NCBI RefSeq assembly: GCF_900116225.1
Contig: NZ_FOZZ01000001.1
Span: forward strand, 1-64,000
Length of the DNA stretch: 64,000 nucleotides
Reading direction: 5' to 3'
Source: Sphingobacterium wenxiniae
Lineage (GTDB): Bacteria > Bacteroidota > Bacteroidia > Sphingobacteriales > Sphingobacteriaceae
Program-made: the position numbers and the translations under genes
In this document: piece by piece, positions 61,601-64,000 of the stretch
Position numbering within the stretch: the stretch's first letter is position 1
How the letters are laid out: every line of letters begins with the position of its first letter
Notes under the pieces: generated by a model
What the model was told of the DNA's origin: nothing
The model's input: only the letters and a program-made list of their open reading frames with translations
The model's database searches: none

Positions 61601-61830
61601 TACTTCATGCCAGGCGTTCCGTTAATCGCTTTTTCCATCGGAATCAATACAGATTCGGTAAGGACATTGGCACTCGCGCCCGGATAGGCAATATTAACAA
61701 CGACTACCGGTGGAGCGATATCCGGGAATTGAGATATCGGCAAGCTGTTTATGGCTAACAATCCCATCAGCACAACGGCAATGGACATGACGATAGCTAA
61801 AACAGGGCGTCTTAAAAAATTTTCAAACAT
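58669..61830 (-). CDS. RND multidrug efflux pump (HAE-1/AcrB-like)
   Basis: A 1053-residue inner-membrane proton-driven pump of the AcrB family, with full length and repeated halves. Motifs: [37 protein letters not shown], the TM4 relay site in [22 protein letters not shown] (Asp409, Asn410), [46 protein letters not shown], and the second-half repeat [29 protein letters not shown]. In AcrB the relay site is Asp-Asp, so the Asn is a variation. Substrates unknown. Second gene of the operon. Confidence 0.95.
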   Translation of the reverse strand: [1053 protein letters not shown]

Positions 61831-61863
61831 AATGTTGTTTTTAAACGTTACACAATTTGCTCC

Positions 61864-62946
61864 TTATTCGCTAGGTAAGGTTAGCGCACTTAATACTTTA
61901 TTGGGCTCTTCATAGCGGGTTTTGATCTTATCACCATCTTGGACTTTCCGTATGCCCTCCAGCAATATTTTTTCTGTCCCCACCAAACCATTTTCCAGAA
62001 TATAGAGATCCGGAAGCTGGGCCTTAACCGTAATAGGTGTTAACTTCACCGTACCGTTCCCATCGACAATGTAGACGTATTTTTTATCCATAATTTCGAA
62101 AGTCGCTTTTTGAGGGATAATCACACCGTGATGGATGGGTATTGGCATCAATACCGTTCCGGTCTGACCATTTCGGAGCAAATTAGCAGGATTCGCAAAA
62201 GTTGCCCGGAAGGCGATGTTTCCTGTTTCGTTATTGAAATCCGCTTCGATAGCTTCCACTTTCCCGATTTCTGAAAAGGTTTCATGATTGGCCAACAACA
62301 GCTTCACATTGTTCATATCTTGTTCATCTTCATGCGACTTAAAATCGAGATATTCGCTTTCCGTCACGTTGAAATACACCCACATTTGCTTGTTGTCGGA
62401 CAATGAGGTCAGCAATTCCCCCTCATCCACCAGACTTCCAAGTTTGAGTTCCAGATGATCGACATAGCCGTCGTAAGGTGCTACAATTTTAGTAAACTGC
62501 AAATGTGTCTTCGCCAGTTCCATTTCTGCTTCTGCCCGTTTGAGTTTTGCTTTTGTGAGCGCCAGTTCGTTTGGCGCGATGATATTTTTTTCAGATAGCG
62601 TTTCGGCGTTACGTACTTCTAGCATAGCGGCCTCCACTTCGGCCTCTGCCTTAAGGTATTCGGCTTGATATATCTTTGGCATAATCTGGAACAACAACTG
62701 TCCTTTATGAACATACTGTCCTTCATCAACATAGATATGTTCTAAAAATCCGCGTTCCTGCGAACGTATCTCAATATGTCGGATAGCACGTATCTGACTG
62801 ACATATTGCTTGGTAATCGTTGTGTCCTTAATCACCGGGGAGGTTACGGAAAAGGTTGTTTCTTCCTCTTTTTCTGTCTCGGTATGGCAGGCGGAAAAGG
62901 TCATCAAACCACCTACCATCCATAATGAAAGGGTGTTGTATCTCAT
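61864..62946 (-). CDS. RND efflux periplasmic adaptor lipoprotein
   Basis: A 360-residue membrane-fusion lipoprotein (MTFSAC, Cys20). It has the lipoyl half-domains EIRSQERGFLEHIYVDEGQYVHKGQLLFQIMPKIYQAEYLKAEAEVEAAMLEVRNAETLSEKNIIAPNELALTKAKLKRAEAEMELAKTHLQFTKIVAPYDGYVDHLELKLGSLV and a beta-barrel/membrane-proximal region (ANLLRNGQTGTVLMPI). It is the first gene of the operon adaptor-pump-channel; the upstream region shows no clear consensus promoter. Confidence 0.94.
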   Translation of the reverse strand: MRYNTLSLWMVGGLMTFSACHTETEKEEETTFSVTSPVIKDTTITKQYVSQIRAIRHIEIRSQERGFLEHIYVDEGQYVHKGQLLFQIMPKIYQAEYLKAEAEVEAAMLEVRNAETLSEKNIIAPNELALTKAKLKRAEAEMELAKTHLQFTKIVAPYDGYVDHLELKLGSLVDEGELLTSLSDNKQMWVYFNVTESEYLDFKSHEDEQDMNNVKLLLANHETFSEIGKVEAIEADFNNETGNIAFRATFANPANLLRNGQTGTVLMPIPIHHGVIIPQKATFEIMDKKYVYIVDGNGTVKLTPITVKAQLPDLYILENGLVGTEKILLEGIRKVQDGDKIKTRYEEPNKVLSALTLPSE

Positions 62947-63109
62947 GGATTATTTTAATATAGAAATTATTATCACGTTAATTGACGCAAATGGAAATAT
63001 TTGCGAAACAGCAAAATAGACCGACATCCCGGAGCAAGCCTGCTCGTTGCACGTTACCGGAAGTAATGCTATTTACTGTAATGTCGTAAGATTCGAAGTA
63101 GGAATCCTC

Positions 63110-63517
63110 CTAAATTCTAAAATTGGAATAGAGAATATATCTGCAAGAAGAATAAATGGGGTTATTCTCACAGAATCCAGACAAGATTCTGTTCCGTAAA
63201 CATAATTCATAAGCACACAACAAAAAACCAACAACAAGAATCAGCGTGACTTTTGCGTATGATAATTTACCACTTAAATCGATATCACTATCTTGAATAA
63301 TTTCTGATATGTTTTTGTGAAAAAGTGGACTAGAAAGTTTATATACGGTATGCTGTGAAGTGAGATGTTGTTGTGAATGAGGGGCGTGGAGGTGGGTTTC
63401 GGTTGCAGAGGTTGAAATCGATGAAAAACATAGGGCTGTGTACAAGTCCGCACTCCCTATTATCTGTAGCAGGAGTAGCAAGATGAACGCCATATATTTT
63501 TTGAAACGTTTACTCAT
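63110..63517 (-). CDS. Small membrane protein with a His-rich periplasmic segment
   Basis: I do not recognise the family. With the ATG at 63517 the product has 135 residues: a signal or anchor helix (MSKRFKKYMAFILLLLLQIIGSADL), a segment rich in His (ETHLHAPHSQQHLTSQH), and a second hydrophobic helix (VTLILVVGFLLCAYELCL) near 85-105. His-rich loops of this kind often bind metal. It lies just upstream of the RND operon on the same strand. A near-perfect promoter directly upstream supports the gene. Confidence 0.6.
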   Translation of the reverse strand: MSKRFKKYMAFILLLLLQIIGSADLYTALCFSSISTSATETHLHAPHSQQHLTSQHTVYKLSSPLFHKNISEIIQDSDIDLSGKLSYAKVTLILVVGFLLCAYELCLRNRILSGFCENNPIYSSCRYILYSNFRI

Positions 63518-63526
63518 TCGACGGAG

Positions 63527-63556
63527 CAAAGGTAATAAAAAGTGAAATATTTCAAA
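63527..63556 (-). promoter_or_regulatory. Full promoter match for the His-rich small protein
   Basis: On the minus strand TTTG (63556-63553), an 18-base spacer and TACCTTTG (63534-63527) match the TTTG-N18-TAnnTTTG consensus. The box ends 9 bases before the ATG at 63517. Confidence 0.65.
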
Positions 63557-63664
63557 ATGCTATATTTGTCGTGTTTGTAAACTTGCTGTTACGTGTCATG
63601 ATTGGGCTATCCCATACTTAGCATCGCACTATATATTACCTACTATTATTGAGACTCAACCCAT

Positions 63665-64000
63665 TTAAAACCCATAGACATTCACCGCTATGCGATAGGT
63701 CTCCACATGGGCATTGACGATATCCTTGATATGCGTAGAATATCCACCTCCCATACTAACCTGTACCGGGATACTGCGTTCGTGACAGTACCTAAACACC
63801 ATCTCATCACGCCTACTGCAACCTTCTGCTGTAAGTTTTAGTTTGCCTAATTTATCGGTCTCCAGCACATCCACACCTGCTTGGTAGAATACAAAATCAG
63901 GCTGAATGGAGGCAAACAGCGTATCGAGATGTTGTTTTAGCAAGGCGAGATAAACTTCATCTGTTATTCCATCTACCAACGGAACATCCAAAAATGAACG
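63665..64000 (-). CDS. Histone-deacetylase-like (AcuC/AphA) protein, C-terminal part
   Basis: The frame runs in from the right edge, so only the C-terminal 111 residues are visible. They match the end of the class II HDAC/acetylpolyamine amidohydrolase family: SFLDVPLVDGITDEVYLALLKQHLDTLF, then PDFVFYQAGVDVLETDKLGKLKLTAEGCSRRDEMVF and the active-site-proximal VSMGGGYSTHIKDIVNAHVETYRIA. These zinc enzymes deacylate acetylated lysine, amines or acetyl esters. The catalytic zinc ligands in the N-terminal half are outside the window. Confidence 0.85.
   Translation of the reverse strand, partial: RSFLDVPLVDGITDEVYLALLKQHLDTLFASIQPDFVFYQAGVDVLETDKLGKLKLTAEGCSRRDEMVFRYCHERSIPVQVSMGGGYSTHIKDIVNAHVETYRIAVNVYGF

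Noticed and set aside
1..64000. tRNA, rRNA and CRISPR arrays
   Set aside because: No TTCGAA-type T-loops with acceptor stems, no rRNA blocks and no regularly spaced direct repeats were seen by eye.

Overview
The window looks like the chromosome of a Bacteroidota bacterium, most likely a Sphingobacteriaceae member close to Sphingobacterium. This rests on family content (DUF5606, DUF3810, DUF4374, DUF1543, a TPR-type membrane histidine kinase, CarboxypepD_reg/TonB proteins), on many lipoproteins with an early Cys, and on promoter-like TAnnTTTG boxes with weak Shine-Dalgarno signals. I saw no rRNA, tRNA, CRISPR array or prophage. The only protein-coding mobile element is an IS256-family transposase cut by the left edge.

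Layout. 1-5.2 kb: IS256 end, a MORN-like secreted protein, a DEAD-box RNA helicase, a frameshifted CarboxypepD_reg protein, RadC, a cyclophilin and a DUF5606 protein. 5.2-21 kb: a palindromic repeat, a radical SAM protein, an esterase, MFS exporters, DUF3810, a nucleoid-associated protein, an AI-2E transporter, a PQQ-type sugar dehydrogenase, an undescribed secreted pair (781 aa plus 328 aa), a 5'-nucleotidase split into two genes, RecR and a LOG protein. 21-31.8 kb: a siderophore-use locus (reductase, four-gene ABC importer, beta-propeller, Fes-like esterase, TonB receptor, DUF4374 lipoprotein) around one divergent control region with a palindromic candidate operator. 31.8-34.9 kb: a coupled GH29 fucosidase and GH16 glucanase-like pair. 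35-46 kb: stress protein, bestrophin, oxidoreductase, lipase-like hydrolase, then gene-poor stretches full of inverted repeats (including a perfect palindrome with 30-base arms in a TCGA-rich island), a vWA-like lipoprotein with a DUF805 protein, a nuclease, and a response regulator/TPR histidine kinase pair with a small Pro-rich peptide gene upstream. 46-57 kb: unknown proteins, YceI, a TolC-HlyD-ABC-2 exporter behind a Crp/Fnr regulator, DUF1543, MazG, TrpS, a deoxynucleoside kinase and an acetyltransferase. 57-64 kb: a complete RND efflux operon, a His-rich small membrane protein and a truncated histone-deacetylase-like gene.

Most unusual are the non-coding parts: a family of short palindromic elements with a shared core (5.2, 25.5 and 53.2 kb), a roughly 200 bp element present twice in inverted orientation (36.1 and 53.6 kb), the TCGA island (40.6-40.9 kb), a 760 bp hairpin-rich gene-free island (38.6-39.3 kb), and a structure-rich segment (45.9-46.04 kb) with mutually exclusive pairings next to the peptide gene. 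Function statements come from family recognition by eye; no database search was possible.
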